Of a stretch of 64,000 nucleotides of DNA, positions 11,521-25,736 are shown piece after piece. The position numbers were made by a program, and so were the translations under genes. Numbering within the stretch: the first letter of the stretch is position 1; the number at the start of each line of letters is the position of its first letter. The notes under the pieces were generated by a model that saw only the letters and a program-made list of their open reading frames with translations, made no database searches and was not told the DNA's origin. The stretch is from Tieghemostelium lacteum (lineage: Eukaryota > Evosea > Eumycetozoa > Dictyosteliales > Raperosteliaceae). The stretch is from contig LODT01000013.1 in NCBI GenBank assembly GCA_001606155.1, forward strand, positions 1-64,000, given 5' to 3'.

Positions 11521-14500
11521 TTAACATTTAGATATTCTATAGAGAGATTGATAGTCATTGGAGACATACCAAATTGGTTTTGGTGTTGGTTGTTCTTTAG
11601 TTACTGGTGAATGGATGATATTTTCATTGTTCATAAATGGCAGTAACAAATGAATACAAGTAGTATTGATAGAATAGAATTTCAATTTTTTAATATTCGA
11701 ATTCTCATAAATTCTATTCAGTACTACCAATATGAAATCTTGTGATTTAGGTGAATGTGGTTCATCATATTTTAAATTTTGAATTTTTGAATCTACCTGA
11801 TTGAAACTAAAGTTTGAATTCAATTGAGTCCCTGCTGGTGCATCAAATGAAAATGAATGATGATTATCAGAAAATGTAAATGTTTGTGTTGGTGGATTAT
11901 TGAATGAGAATGTACTATTATTATTACTGTTTGTATTTCCAAATGTAAATGTTGAGGTAGTTGTAATTTGATGATTACTAGTGGGTTTAGTAGACTCTGG
12001 TTGATTAGGTACTGGTGAATCTAGTGAATAGACAGTAGGTGGTTTAGAATTACTGTTACTAAATTGAGAACCATTAAATGTAAAAGGTACATCAGAACTT
12101 CCAAATGAAAATCCATTACCACTTTTACTAGGTGATTTATATATACTGTAATCTACTTTACTAGGTTGTGCTGTGGTATCACCGTGTTTTGGTATTCTAA
12201 CTTTACTATTAGTTAAACATTCCTTAAATGTAGATGGCATTTTGAAATTACGATAAGTTTCATAGATCTCAGGTTCAGGTCCACTGAGTTGTGGATTTCT
12301 AAACTGTATAACCAACTCTTTTAGTGATTGCAGACTTTGGAAATTCATATTTACTAATTTAAACAGTGACTCGTATTTACCAAGTGATATTGAAAGTTTC
12401 TTTAACTTTGGTAACTGAATACGATAGTCTGTAAATAGAGCGTAATGATGTTCATCTATAACCAGTTTCTTTAGACCAACTAGTTTTTCCAGATCATCTT
12501 TAGAGACTTCAGAGTTTTTTGGTTCTTGGAATGTAGAATAGGACTGAGTTGTAAGACATTTTAGTGATATTACACGTTCGTCTGTGGATGGCATTCCATA
12601 AGCTGTAGGTAGATCAAATTGTACTTTTAGAGAGGTATTAGATGCTGCTTTTCCAATGAGAATTTGGTTTATAGTGGTAAAGTGAATAGGGCCATTCATT
12701 TGAATTCTCAGAGTTTTAAGTCTATTGAGAATGTCATCAATTAGAATAGCATTAAGATTAGCAGTTACAGCAGGCACATCATCCATCAATATAGTTATAT
12801 GAAGATTTTCTAGATTTGGCATGGACTTTAATGATTGGATCAATAGTGGGTCAAAAGGAAGAAGTGATAATCTTACTGTCACATGACGAACATTACTGAA
12901 AACTGTAGAAACATTTTCATCAGATACACAAAGTGTATCCATTATATTAGCATCCAATACAATGTTCTCTAGATGACTGAAATCTTTTGTATTGAATTGA
13001 TTAAAGTCATGACTTTTTGGTGATACTAATCTGACATTTTGTAATAGACACCATGGTGATGATCTATTAATGGTTTTGTAGATATAGAAACCACTCTTGT
13101 TCCACCAAATTGCTGAAAGAGGGTTAGATGACTTTCTCTTCTCAAATGCTTGTTGAAAGATTTTTTTTACAATTTCAAAGAATTTTTTTGAGGGTGTGGC
13201 TAAGAGAATCTTGTATTTAAGAGGTACAAGTTTTTCGTAGATTAACATCTTTAGAATCTTAGATACCAATATATCAGGTATCTGAGATAGACTATAAACT
13301 TTACTAGTAGTTACAGTGGTGTCCATGGATTCAGATGTAGGGAGGAGACTCTGGAAATGAGGTGAAGAATACAGGTACTGTCTAGCATGAAAGTATTGTG
13401 GATGGTCAAGTATCATAATTAACAATCTCTTGTTTAGTGGGTTGGAGAACAGTTTTGGATAGTTTTTTAATAATTCCTCTGTTAGTTGAGGATCTTTAAC
13501 TATAATTTGAATGTAATTTGGAATATCTAGCTGATCATTATATGAATTTACCAAGTGACGTAATTGACAATTGAATACACTCTTTTCACCAGTTGGTAGC
13601 CAAGCATTTGATATTAGTCTATCAAATTCAATGAGATTAATAGATTTAAATCTATCTTTAAGTAGATGGGATTGGGCACTGTTTTCAGGGATAAGAGTAT
13701 TGGTTAGGTGAAGTTGACTATCACTAGGCCCTGAGAAACTAAATGTACTGTTATTGCCACTGATATGAGTCATTACACCATTGGCAATAGATTCGAATAT
13801 ATCAGGTATCAAATTAACAATCTCTACTAGTGGTTTCATTTGATTTTCAACATTAACAACATCTACACTCATAGTGGAGTACAGATGTATAAATAAATTA
13901 ACATTGATTTCAGATGCCACTAAAAAGAATGTAGTTTGGTTTTGAAGAGTTTTTAACATAAAGGTGAAAAACTTTTTTAGGAAATATGGGTCTGATGTGG
14001 TGTCTCTGTTCAGACTCTGTAGATCAAATACAGATTTTAGAGATCTACTAGCTAGTATAGCTGTACTTTTAGCATATGGATTCTTAAAGAGTTCAGCAAA
14101 GAGTTGCACAACCAAATCATAGAGTTCAAAGTGCATGCAACTGTAATAGAAGTTACCACCTAAAACACCACCAAGAGCATTTATAACAGTTTTATCCAAT
14201 AGAATTTTAGGATACTGATTTTGTAGTTTTTCAAAGTACACTAGAAAGTCCTTTAGTTCATTAGAGTATTCCCTTTTTAGGTTATCATTAATTTGGTGAA
14301 ACAAGTTAATGGTAATGTGTGGGAGATAGAGATCAGTGTTTATAGATATTAGAATATCCATAGTCTCTATATCATAGTTGACAAATGGTATTTTACATTC
14401 TTTTATATTCTCTTTGAGATATTCAAAAAATATGGCCATATTCACATATTTTACTCTGTTTTGGAGAATGTAATTAATCAATCTAGATTTGGATTCAATA

Positions 14501-15847
14501 GATTGCATTTGACTTAGAGCTTTGTCCACTAGGATTTCTAAATCAATATTCAAATTTCCAATTTCCATGACCTGAGTTATAGTTTTACAAGTTATCACTT
14601 TATGAGAGTTTATGATAGTGTTTAGGTGCTCTTCAATTTTATCTTGTTGTTGAGGTGTTATGGTTTTATACCAAAGTGATTGGAAGGTTTTAACAATGTC
14701 TGCAAACTGGTTTAGCATAGTTTCATGTTTGAACTTATCCATTATAAACCAATCAGTTAGATGTGATAATGATCTACCAAGTTGTTCTTCATCTTTGAAA
14801 TAGCCAAAGACATTATCTTTAACAGAATCCAATAGATTGAGTAACTGTTGTGAGTAATACTCATTAGACCCTTTTAAAGGAGTTGCATTGATTCTGTCAA
14901 TTAGTTCAACTACTTTACTCTTCAAAATTTCCAATGAAAACTTTCCTTTCAAAAGTTCAAAAATTTCAATAGAATTGGGATAGGAAAACAATACAGTTGG
15001 TATCAAATCCAATAGTTTAGGTGATGATATATTACATTTCTCTATTGAATAAATGATAAAATGAGATAACAATTGTTTAAACTCATTATCAAAATTACGA
15101 TTTCCAATAATCTTTACTAATGTCTCCAGAGTCTCACCATCAGGTTTGAATATACTGTTTCTGTTGAATGTTGTTCGAGGATTGAGTGAAAATTCATCCT
15201 TCATATAATTGGTAAATGTATTTTTGGTAAAATGAAATAGTCTTTCAGTTACTAATTGATAATCTTTAGTATTACCAGTATCCATCTCCAAATAGACATT
15301 CACAGTTTCAATCCACAACTTGTTAACCTTCATTCTAGTATAGCTATTTAAATTAAATATCAATATATCCACTGACATATCCATAGGATCCAATAACAAC
15401 ATTCTTATATACTCTCTAAGTGTTACAACTCCAAAATCAAATATAAATGGTGGTGCAATTGAATTTGGATTAGAATCAACCAATGTCATTGCAAATAACT
15501 TCTTAAATCTATTTTCATGTAAAATCCATTTAAAATGTTCTTTATAAATTTATATAAATGAAATATATTAAGTATTTCAATCTATTTATAACCTCAAATT
15601 TGATTCTTTACTTACTCTTAAAGTTTAATTTTGAAATTGTTGATTTAATTATATTTTTAAAAAACTTTTGATAGTATTTAAAATCAGGTTCTTTTTCAAT
15701 TAGAATGGATTCAGTTAAGGTATCCAAAGCATCATAAATTTTATAACTATCAACATTGGATTGTAATACCTTTATGAGATCACCATGTTTCTCTTCATAA
15801 TTGCTTAATAATGATCCAGTATTAAAGTTAAATTGGGTGTTAAACAT
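11521..15847 (-). CDS. Tandem family gene 1: helical/F-box-like/LRR-like protein
   Basis: Exons complement(15616..15847) and complement(11521..15539), donor GTAAGT, phase 1, 1416 aa. The first about 800 residues are predicted helical by composition, with conserved family blocks. An F-box-like motif (IPDILVSKILKMLIYEK ... SKKFFEIVKKI) lies near residues 825-875. LRR-like segments (FSHLENIVLDA, LKKLSISLG, LKELVIQF) fill about 880-1180. Residues about 1213-1330 are Ser/Asn/Thr-rich with FxF and FG motifs (FSFGSS, FTFGN), resembling FG-nucleoporin repeats. The tail ends WYVSNDYQSLYRISKC. F-box plus LRR architecture suggests an SCF ubiquitin-ligase adaptor, but that is inference. It lies head-to-tail with three paralogues sharing the intron position. 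Confidence 0.8.
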
Positions 15848-15975
15848 TTATTATAATATTACAACATAAACAAAAATAATGATGTGTTAAAGTTGCTCGA
15901 GTCAGTTATAAAAATGATGATTTTTTTTTACAAGAAAATTCATTTCTTTATTATTTTCAGATTTTTTAGTTTTGT

Positions 15976-18900
15976 TTAGATTCTATAGAGAGTTTGATAA
16001 TCATTCGAAACATACCAAATTGGTTTTTGTGTTGGTTGATCTTCAGTGACAGGAGTGTAAATTATGTTATTAGAATCAGCCAATGGGAGTAACATATGAA
16101 TAAAAGTCATATTATAGCAATGTAGTTTTAATCTTTTAACATTACTATTACGGTGTATATTTGATAGAATAGTTGGAAGGAATGTTATTGAATTTGTATT
16201 GATTAATTGTGTATTTCCAAATACACCCTCATTTTTCTTGTTAAAACCAGTATTAAATGAGGCACTTGATCCAAAACTATATGGATTAGCAGATGGATAA
16301 GCTGCTGAACTTGAAGTAAGTTGTCTAGAAACTGGTACTTTTGGACTGCAAGTCTCAGAGCTATCTGAAGATGATGAATCTTCCTCCTCATCTTCATCTT
16401 CATCTTCATCTTCTTCTCCTGATGGTAAATCTTCTTCAGAACTCTCATCTGATGATGTAGAATCAACAGGTTTTTTTAATTTTTCTGTTGAATTAAAAGC
16501 ATCAGTGGGTGGACCACTTGTAAACTCATAGGATGAAGTAGTACTGAAATTGTTATTATTATTATTATTATTGATATTACCAAATACAGAGTTGACAGGG
16601 GTATTACTTAATGGACCCGTACCACCAAATACAAAGGGTTTGTCAAAATTTGGCGTTGATAGTTGTGCTGGTGTTGTTGTTGTTTTAAATACAGAGGTAG
16701 TAGGAGTTGCACCAAGTGAACTTGTAGAACCAAATGTAAATGGTTTACTATTATTACTGGCACTAAATACAGAGGTTGAAGAAGTAGTACCAAATGTAGA
16801 TGTTGGTTGAACTGGTGTTGCTGTAGTTCCAAAAACAGAAGTAGGAGTTGCACTAAATGAACTTGTAGAACCAAATGTAAAAGGTTTACTATTACTAGCA
16901 CTAAATACAGAGGTTGAAGAAGTAGTACCATATGTTGAAATATTACTTTTGTTATTATTATTAGAGGAGGTACCAAAGGGTGTTGTAGCAGTAGTACCAA
17001 AAGGTGTTGCATTAGAAGAACCACTAAATTTAGAAATGGTTGCAGTTGGGGTAGCTGAAGTTTTTCCACCAAATCCACCAAAAGCACCAGTACCACTAGT
17101 ACCACTAAAGGCATTAGCAGAACCAAATCCTCCGAAACCACCAAAGTTTTTGTAGATTGTATAATCAATTGTGGATTTTGTGGTATCGGTATAGTCAGGT
17201 ACTTTAAATTTCTCATTTAGACTTTCATTGTATGAGAATGCTGATTTGGATTGAAGGTGAATATTTCTAATTTTTTGAGTAGATTCTGTTTCTGGTCCAC
17301 GAATTAGACTGGTTTTAAATTGGAACACCAGTACCTTGAGAGATGTATAACTTTGAAGTGAAATATTTGAAATGTTACTCCAATTCTGAAGATCATTAAG
17401 TACAATAGTAAGTTTCTTTAGTTTTGGTAATGTATTGCTAGCAAATACACTTGCATATCTATCTGATATAGTCAGTTTCTTTAGATTTGGTAGATTATCA
17501 AAATTCAATGAAAGCTTTTGTGATATTGGTGAACTTGCGTTGGTATTTGGGGTGTATGATATAGAGACTACACGACTGTCAGCTGTAATGAATTCAAAAT
17601 AGTTGTTATTGAAAGTGAATTGAATTTTAATGTCAGGGTTACTATAATCCAGAGTCTTTAATAGATATTCATCGATAGTTGGTATGGCACTACTTCTCTC
17701 TAAATTAAATTTAATGAATTTTAGTTTGTTAATGACGTTGGGTGGTAAAAGAGATGACAAAGTCTTCAAAAGTGCTGGTCCTTCTTCATTCCACATTGTA
17801 ATACAAAAACTTTCAATATTAGGTAACCTTTGGACTATAGATGAAAATGCAGGATACTTTTCATTGATACGTATAGAAATGTGACGTATACTAGGCCATG
17901 TACAAGATGGATTCGAATCCAATTCCATTTTAAAGATCTCCAAGAATGTATTGTCAACTAACACATACTCCAAATGACTATAATCTTTTCCAAAGTAATA
18001 AAAGTAATGTGGTCTATAGTTGATGACCAACTTGACATTTTGTAGTAGACACCATGGTGAGAGTCTATTGATTTCATTGGACACAAAGAACCTTGTCTTT
18101 TGTAGCCATATATGTGATATCGGATTGTTTTTAGATTCCCTCTTTTCAAATACCTGTTGAAAGATTTTTTTTACATTTTCAAAAATCTTTTTGGAGACTT
18201 TTGATAAGGAAACCTTATAGTGTAATGAAGCATCCTTTTCCAAAATCAATAATTTAAAGATTTTGGAGATTAGAATATCTGGTAGATGATTTAGAGTGGT
18301 TTGGTTCTCCATGGTGGTAGATACTGGTGATGAAGGGTATAAAAGGTCAAAATATTCTCTGCTTTTTGGAGACGATAGTATATGGTCTCTAGAGTTATAG
18401 TATAGCGGATGTTCAAGTGTTTTGATAAACAAATTCTTAGTTTCAGGATCATTTAGTACCTTTAACTTAGAGTTCTCTTGTAATAATCGTTCAGTCAACG
18501 AAGGAAATACAAGAATTACATGAATGACGTTTTTATAGTCAAGTGTATCCTGGAATATATCCATCATGTAACCTATATGTGACTTGATTGTATTGTTTGT
18601 TGGCAATATAGAGTAAACACCTGACAAGTGTCTATCTAAAGTTTTCAAGAGAATGGATTTAAATGCATCATTTAGACCAACAGCAGACTCTGTAGTTGGA
18701 ATAAGACTCTGAATGAAATTAAACTGATTGATGGTAGATCCGCTATTGCTGAATGAAGATCCATATGGTAATGCCATACCAATTATATCTTCAGTAAGTT
18801 TATCAAATAACTCTGGAAAAATTTTAACAATTTCTTTTACAGGTTGAAATTGACTGTCAATATCCACCCTCGCTTCCTTCACATCATTTTGGAATAGATT

Positions 18901-20890
18901 TACAAAGAGATCCTCTCTAATCTCAGATGCCACCAAAAAGTATGTGAATTGGTTCTGAAGAAACCTTAACATAAACTGACAGTACTTTCTCACAAAATTT
19001 GGATCCTGAGATGGCTTTCTACTGATTTTGTTTAGTTCAAAACATGTCTTCAAACTCTTACTAGCTGACAATAAGGTGTATTTTGCAGTAGAGCTTTTAA
19101 ATAGTTCTTGAAAGATATTTAATACCAAATCACAGTGTTCAAAGTGAATACAACTGTAAAAGAACTTTGGTACCAACACACTATGTACAGCAGTCACAAA
19201 TCGTTTTTCTGACAGAATTTGAGGATTCTTGACTAGTATCCTATCAAGACATCCCAATAGTTCACCCATTGGAAAAAGGTTTGTTTCTTGATTCACACAT
19301 TTGTATAGTTGACACAACAGAATTTCAGTTACAATTGGTAGATATAATTCACTGTTATAGTTCATCATTATATCCATAGTCTTGATATCCAATGTAATTA
19401 TAAATGGTTCCTTTCCCAATACCTCTATTAACTTTTCAAGCTTAGTATCACCAATTTTCTTCTGCAGTAGATAATTAACAATATCATTCATTCCATCAGA
19501 TCCATTTAAATTGGTAATTACAGTTTTCACCAAATCCTCTATATCAAAATCCAAATTACCAATTTCAATCAATGGTATAATATATGTATTTGGTGACTCA
19601 AATAACTTTTGTTTTTTAACCACACTTAAAATTAGGTCTTTTTGCTTTGGTGTTATGGATTTATACCAAATATCTTGAAACTGTCTGATAAGAGCCAATG
19701 GTTTAGCTGCAGGTAAATGATCGTTAAATTTATGATCATTAAGACGGAGCAGAAAGTAAATGAACCCATCAACAATCAGTGATAGTGCTGAAGCAACTTG
19801 TTTTTCATCACTAAAATATTCATATACTCTATCACCAATTACAGTCAATAGATTTATCAATCTCTCTACATTATCAAACTTTAAACCCAATGGGTCAGTT
19901 TCATTAATTACAAAATTATATAATTCTGTTACTTTTTCTTTTAAAATCTCTTTTTTGGTGGTTTTAGATTCAATTAAAGTAAATAATTCTTTACTATGTG
20001 GACAATTGAAGAGTACCTGAGGAACCAAATCCAATAGTGTCTCTGAATAGATACCTTGTTCCAGTGCATAGTGTATGGATTGTACTATTACTTCTATATC
20101 AGGTATATCATCAACAAAACCTGGTATTAACATGACTTTTACCAGTGTCTCTAAAGTCACAGTATCCATTACAAATACAAATTCTCTACCAAATCCACCT
20201 GCAGATCTGTTCACTGTCTCTGTCATGTATTTTGTAAATGATCTTTTTGTAATATGATAAACCTGTAGCCTCAATTGATTATAAGTCTCCTTATCGCTGT
20301 TTGAGTCATATGCCAACAGTACCTTCACCACTTCCACCCAAATCACATTTGAATGACATTTTGTAAATGTATTTAAATTTAAAAAATGATTATCATAGTC
20401 CAATATTGGATTCACAGGTGACTCTAACAATACAATTCTAATATACTCTTGTAATGTTACAATTCCTAATTCGAATATAAATGCTTGGCTTTGGTATCCA
20501 AATGACTTTGAATCAATCAAAGTAATTGCAAATACCACTTTAAATTCATTATCACTATGTATCCATTGTAAATGTTCTAATATATACATATTTATATATC
20601 AATATATACTGAACTGGATTGCAAAGTATAACTATATACCTACTATAAAAATTTAAATTAGCTAAAACAGATTTGATAATTTCTTTAATAAACTTGAAAT
20701 AGTATAGATTTTTATCTGCAAAGTTTTCAACTGTTTGAATTGATTCAGTAAAAGTATCTAAAATGTCATAAAGCTTCCCATCATCATTTTCAAAAGTTTG
20801 TAATGATGATACAAATTCTTTATGTTTACCAATATATTGCTTTAAAACAGTACTTGGGTTATTAATAGGAGGTGAAACCTTAAAACTCAT
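15976..20890 (-). CDS. Tandem family gene 2: F-box/LRR-like protein with FG-repeat domain
   Basis: Exons complement(20644..20890) and complement(15976..20576), donor GTAGGT, phase 1, 1615 aa, the longest member. The ATG at 20890 (MSFKVSPP) is used because the frame further upstream opens only with TTG. N-terminal helical region, F-box-like motif near residues 845-890 (LPDILISKIFKLL), then LRR-like segments to about 1200. Residues about 1222-1420 are a genuine FG-type domain with about a dozen Phe-Gly pairs (GGFGGFG, TPFGTT, KPFTFGSTSS, SVFG) in a Gly/Ser/Thr/Asn background, with tandem DNA repeats. An acidic run of Asp and Glu follows near 1462-1483, then a Ser/Asn linker and the family tail WYVSNDYQTLYRI. 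FG domains bind nuclear transport receptors or phase-separate. Their fusion to an F-box/LRR scaffold is not a combination I know. Confidence 0.8.
16700..16930. repeat. Tandem coding repeat in the FG domain
   Basis: Two copies of a unit of about 138-141 bp (about 46-47 codons), at about 16700-16790 and 16841-16930. Each reads on the minus strand as VPTTSSTSVFSAS.NSKPFT-like sequence followed by FGSTSS. The indel between copies is a multiple of three. FG motifs here have grown by in-frame tandem duplication. Confidence 0.7.
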
Positions 20891-21052
20891 TAATTTATAC
20901 AACAACACACTAATCTAGATGTACAGTGATGTAATAAAAATAAATAAAATCTAAAAAAAATTAAAAAAGGTTTTCTCTTTATGAATTTTCGATAATCAGG
21001 TAGAAATTTCTGCGAATTCTAATAAAAATTAATTTTACAAGTTTATTTTTGT

Positions 21053-24000
21053 TTAGATTCTATAGAAAGTTTGGTAATCATTAGAAGCATACCAAATTGC
21101 TTTTGAAGATTCAGGTGAAATTATGATATTATCATTATTGATTATTGGTAGTAATAAATGAATAAATGTCATAGTTTTACTCTGGAATTTAAGTATTTTG
21201 ACATTACTACACTGGTGAATTAAATCTAAAAATACCAATAGATATTGTGGACTGTTATACTCTAGATCTTTTAAATTAAATTTCTTACTAGATTTCATAT
21301 TATCATTATCAATATTGTGACTATTGATAATTTGTGTATATAGATTGTTATTATTAAAATTTAAAATATCCTGACCGGAATATAAAATCTGAGATGAAGA
21401 GTTTGGTTGTTGGTTGAGGGTTAATGGTTGATATCCTAATTGCCCACCAACCATATTAAGAGGAGTGTTATAATTACTATTTAAATATGCTTGACTATTT
21501 CTATTGTTGTTATGGAGTAATTCTTCTCTGAATAATTTGAAATTATTATAATTTAAAATATCCTGAGCTGGATAAATATTCTCAGGGCCCGACATGTTTG
21601 GTTCCAACATGTATTCGGTAGTGTATCCAAAATTTGTCGCCAAATTTAATTGATATCCTAGTTGTTGGTTCAATTGCCCACCAACCAAATTAGGAGGAGT
21701 GTTATTATTACTAATTAAATATGGTTGACTGTTGCTATTGTTATTGTTGTAGTTGCTATGGAGTAATTCTTCTCTGAATAATTTTTTAATATTACTAAAA
21801 TTATTGTAGTTGTTGTATACTGTAAAATCAAAATTGAAATCATTGGTTACATATTTTAATAAATATTTTTCAGGGAGAACTTTACGTTTTGTAGGTGGTC
21901 TGATATCAGATAATGAGATATTTGGGTTAATGATCTTTGGTGGAATTCCTTGAATTACACCGTTAATTATGAATTTTAGTTCTACAAGACTGGGGAATGA
22001 TTTTAAATAGAGGTTTTTGAATTGATTAATAAAATTGAATTCATTGAGAACAAATGTGAGTTTCTTGAGATTTGGTAGAGTAGATGATGTGAAATAATGA
22101 AATAGATCTGATGTTAATGTCATTTTGGTAACACCTGAAAAGTAGTCTAGTGTGTCTGGAAGTTTGGTAATCTTTGGTATTCCTTCATTGTAATCATAAC
22201 TTAGCTTTCCGGAATTGTAGATGAGTGAGAGAACACGATTATCAGGTTTAGGTAAATACAGTGACTTTGTCATGGTATATCGTAAATTGATATCAGGTCG
22301 AATTGGTAGAACTATACTATCAACCATTTCAATTGAACTATAGTTGTCTACTATAACTTCTAGAGTTTGAAGTCGATTTAGAATGGATTCAGTAAAGAGT
22401 TTGGGTAAAGGATTGGTTACCTCAGGTAGATCATTTTCAACAGACAATTGAAGATACTCTAAATGATTCAACTGGTTCACAACCCTCACCAATGATTCAT
22501 CCAATGAGTATAATGTTATAGCTAGTCTCTTAATTACACTACCAGATGCATAATCAATTAGATTTAATGCCGAAATGATATCACTCCCCATACCTTGGAT
22601 ATGAAGGTTTTCTAAATACTTAATATCAATTCCTAGGTATTCTAAATCACCTGTAACTCTTGCTGTAACCAATCTAAGATTATGAATTAGACACCAAGGT
22701 GATGAGATATCAGGTATCCTAGAATGTCTATTCACATAAAACCCTTGATCCAAATACCATTCAGTTGACAATGTATCAGTTCTTTCAAACCCTTGTTTAA
22801 TCAATTTCTTTACCACTCCAAAAAACTTTTTAGAAACTCTAGCTAGAGAACATTTAAAGCTCATAGGTTGGTACTTTTCAAATACCAAAAACTTTAAAGT
22901 TTTTAAAAGTAGTATATCAGGAAGTTGGTTGATACCATTACCACTGGATGAAATTTCCATTATTGGTAAGAAGTTCATGGAATATAGGTATTCTCTAGTG
23001 TTATAGAACCTAGGAATCTCTAGACATTTCATTAGGAGGTTGTACTTTTTAGTGTCTTTAAGTAAGTCAGGATATAGAGTAACCATTTCATAGGATATCT
23101 TTGGATAAGTTAGAATATGTTGAATCCAATTTTGGAAATCCAATTGATCACTATAAACCAATAATATCATTTCCAATACTAATCTACTATAGTTATTACT
23201 AACGAAATTAAAATATAAATTGGATTTTGAAATTTTGGTAGTGATATTTGACTGGAGTACTGATATTGCTGATGTATATCTATGTGATGACAATGGTATA
23301 GTAGATAGAATAAACTGTAATCTATTACAACTTCCAATGGACATTAATATATTACTTGAGGAAACTAAATATATTAAATCAAAACAAATATTTTCAAATA
23401 TTCTAGGGAATAGTTGAACTAGATCTACTAAAGGTTTCAATTGTACTTTAATTTCTTTACAAGTTCCTAGAGCTTGACAGTTTGCAATAGAGACATACAC
23501 ATCTCTACTCTCAATGATTTGTAGTATTATAAAGATGGTAGCAGAGTTTTGTGCCAATTTTAGAATAAATGTAAAGTATTTACGAATGAATTGTGGGTCT
23601 TCTGATGATTGGTTGATTTTAGCAGTTTCTTTTAGATTCTCACCAGCTGCAAGTAGAATACCACTAGTCAAAGGTCCTCCTTTAAATAAGAGATCAAATA
23701 GTTTTTTAACTAATTCGTGTTTTTCAAATATCATGCAAGCATGAAAGAATTTTACATTTAAAATGCTTTCAAACAATTCATTGATTTGTTCATCTAAGAG
23801 AACTTGTGAGTATTGGTTACATATCATTTCTAGAAATGATAATTGGTCACAGATTTTGATTGAATTGGTATCTAAAGTAGAGGAGATTTGTGTGAATACA
23901 CATTTTAATGCATAAATTTGTAATTGGGGGGACTGAGTTTCTGTACCAAGTTTAATGAGAATTTCAATTGTTGGTAATTTTAATCCAATGTCAATATATA

Positions 24001-25448
24001 AATTATAAATATTCTCTTTTAGATATTCAACAATTAATGGAAACATTGGGTCATTGATTCTCTTTTGTAAAATGAAATTTAAAATTTCAAATCTTGAATA
24101 ATGGTATTGGTGAGGTGTTGTGAAAACATGGTTAATAAGGTGACTGAAATTCAATTCCAACTGACCAATTTCAACTAGTGGTACTATGGATTGACTAGGA
24201 CTCTCTATATACCTTTTGACATCTAATCTTTTTGTCAAACACTCTTTTAATTCTTCTGAAAAATTTGGATCTAAAACCTGTTTCCAAATATCTTCAAATT
24301 GGTAAAAAAGTGTCATACATTGATCCATAACCAATGAGTTATTAATTGAAGGTAATGCCCATTTAAATACAATATTCAGTGCTTGTTCAAGTTTCTTTTC
24401 ATCTTTAAAGTACAAGTAAATGTCATCTTTAATACAGATCAAAAGTCTTAAAAGAGTCTCAGGATTACCAATTTGGTCACCAGTGGGTACCAATAAACTA
24501 TTAACTAATTCAACTACTTTAAATCTAAGATGATCAGGTGTAGAATTCTCTTTTAGTATTTTAAATACTGTGAGATAGTATCCACCATGATATAATATTA
24601 TAGGAATGATATCTATTAATACAGGTGTATAATGACCATCTTCAACAGCTTTATACACAAATGCCATCACTAGAACCAAATCTGGAAACTCTTCTTTGAA
24701 ATTCTCCAATTTTGTCAATTTTATAATACATTCCATTACCTCTTTGTGAATCTGAAATTTTAGAAAACTATCAGATTCAAAAGGTGATGATGATGCAATA
24801 CTAGACTTTAAAACTGATACAGTCATATCATAAACCAAAGTTTTAAACTGTTTCTTTTTGTCTTCTAATATCTCTTGTTGTACATTACTGTTTTGTAGGT
24901 TCATTTCCAAAATCTCAAAGTACATGTCACACACCAACAACCATATTTTATCATAAGTCTCTCTTGTAATTACACATAATTGCTTTATATGATGTGTAAT
25001 ATCAGGTAACCCAATATCTATAACTATTTTAATATAGTCTCGTACGGATATTACACCCAATTTAAATAAAAATGGTGAAAATGGTAGACTAATCTGAAAA
25101 TCAACATAGGCAATAGAAAATAGTCTTCTATTGACATTTGAATGTGTTATCCAATTAAAATACTCTAAAATTGCATATCTAATGCATTAGAATATAACCC
25201 AAAATCTAAAATTTCAATATATATATATATAACATACTTTTATAGTTTATATTAGATCGCATATATGTTATAACACTCTTTACGAAAATAAATGAAACAT
25301 TTGGTGTATTTAAAAAGGTGTCTACAATATGATAGAGTTGTTCATTTTCTATTAAGCTATATGCAACATAATTAGATGCATCAATATACTTATGAATTGA
25401 TTGAATAAACTCTTCATATTGAGGGAAATTTTGATATAAATTACTCAT
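21053..25448 (-). CDS. Tandem family gene 3: F-box/LRR-like protein with duplicated Asn-rich segment
   Basis: Exons complement(25238..25448) and complement(21053..25164), donor GTATGT, acceptor TTTTAG, phase 1, 1440 aa. The exon join reads NINYK|K.YFNWI, matching the family pattern. The ATG nearest the long frame (25060) would cut off the conserved start of exon 2, so the spliced start at 25448 is preferred. The helical N-terminal region is followed by the F-box-like LPDILLLKTLKFLVFEK (near residue 816) and LRR-like segments. In place of FG repeats it has an Asn/Leu-rich region built from an internal duplication (FREELLH ... VGGQL). The tail ends WYASNDYQTFYRI. Function unknown; an SCF adaptor role is inferred only from F-box-like plus LRR order. 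Confidence 0.8.
21347..21787. repeat. Internal duplication in family gene 3
   Basis: A direct repeat within the coding sequence. The block reading TGGAGTAATTCTTCTCTGA on the plus strand occurs twice, 246 bp apart (82 codons). Both copies encode LFREELLH followed by an Asn-rich stretch, NTP.N.VGGQL and a QDILN(Y/F)NN motif, with a partial third QDILN-like start. Copies differ in the number of Asn and Gln codons. Confidence 0.7.
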
Positions 25449-25736
25449 GAAATATTTTAATCAAAAAATATTTTTGTGCACAGACAAAGATTTTATTATA
25501 GAATTTTTTTAGATTTTTTAATATTGATCAACTTGCTCTTGAATTTATTCATTTGATTCACCATATCCAACAAAATCTAACTAAAATAGTACATGAACTA
25601 AATATCTATCTGTTAAAACTATCCAATTAGAAATATTGATAGAAATAAGTCTTAATCAAAACAAACCATTTTATTTTTAAATTAGCCATTCCAACATCAA
25701 TTTTATATTTTTAAAAAGTTTTTATATTTATTTAAT

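Noticed and set aside
16608-17216. 202-codon minus-strand frame rich in Leu, Val and Gln
   Set aside because: It is a shifted frame of the FG/Thr/Ser-rich coding repeat of family gene 2; its repetitive Leu/Val composition is a by-product of that repeat.
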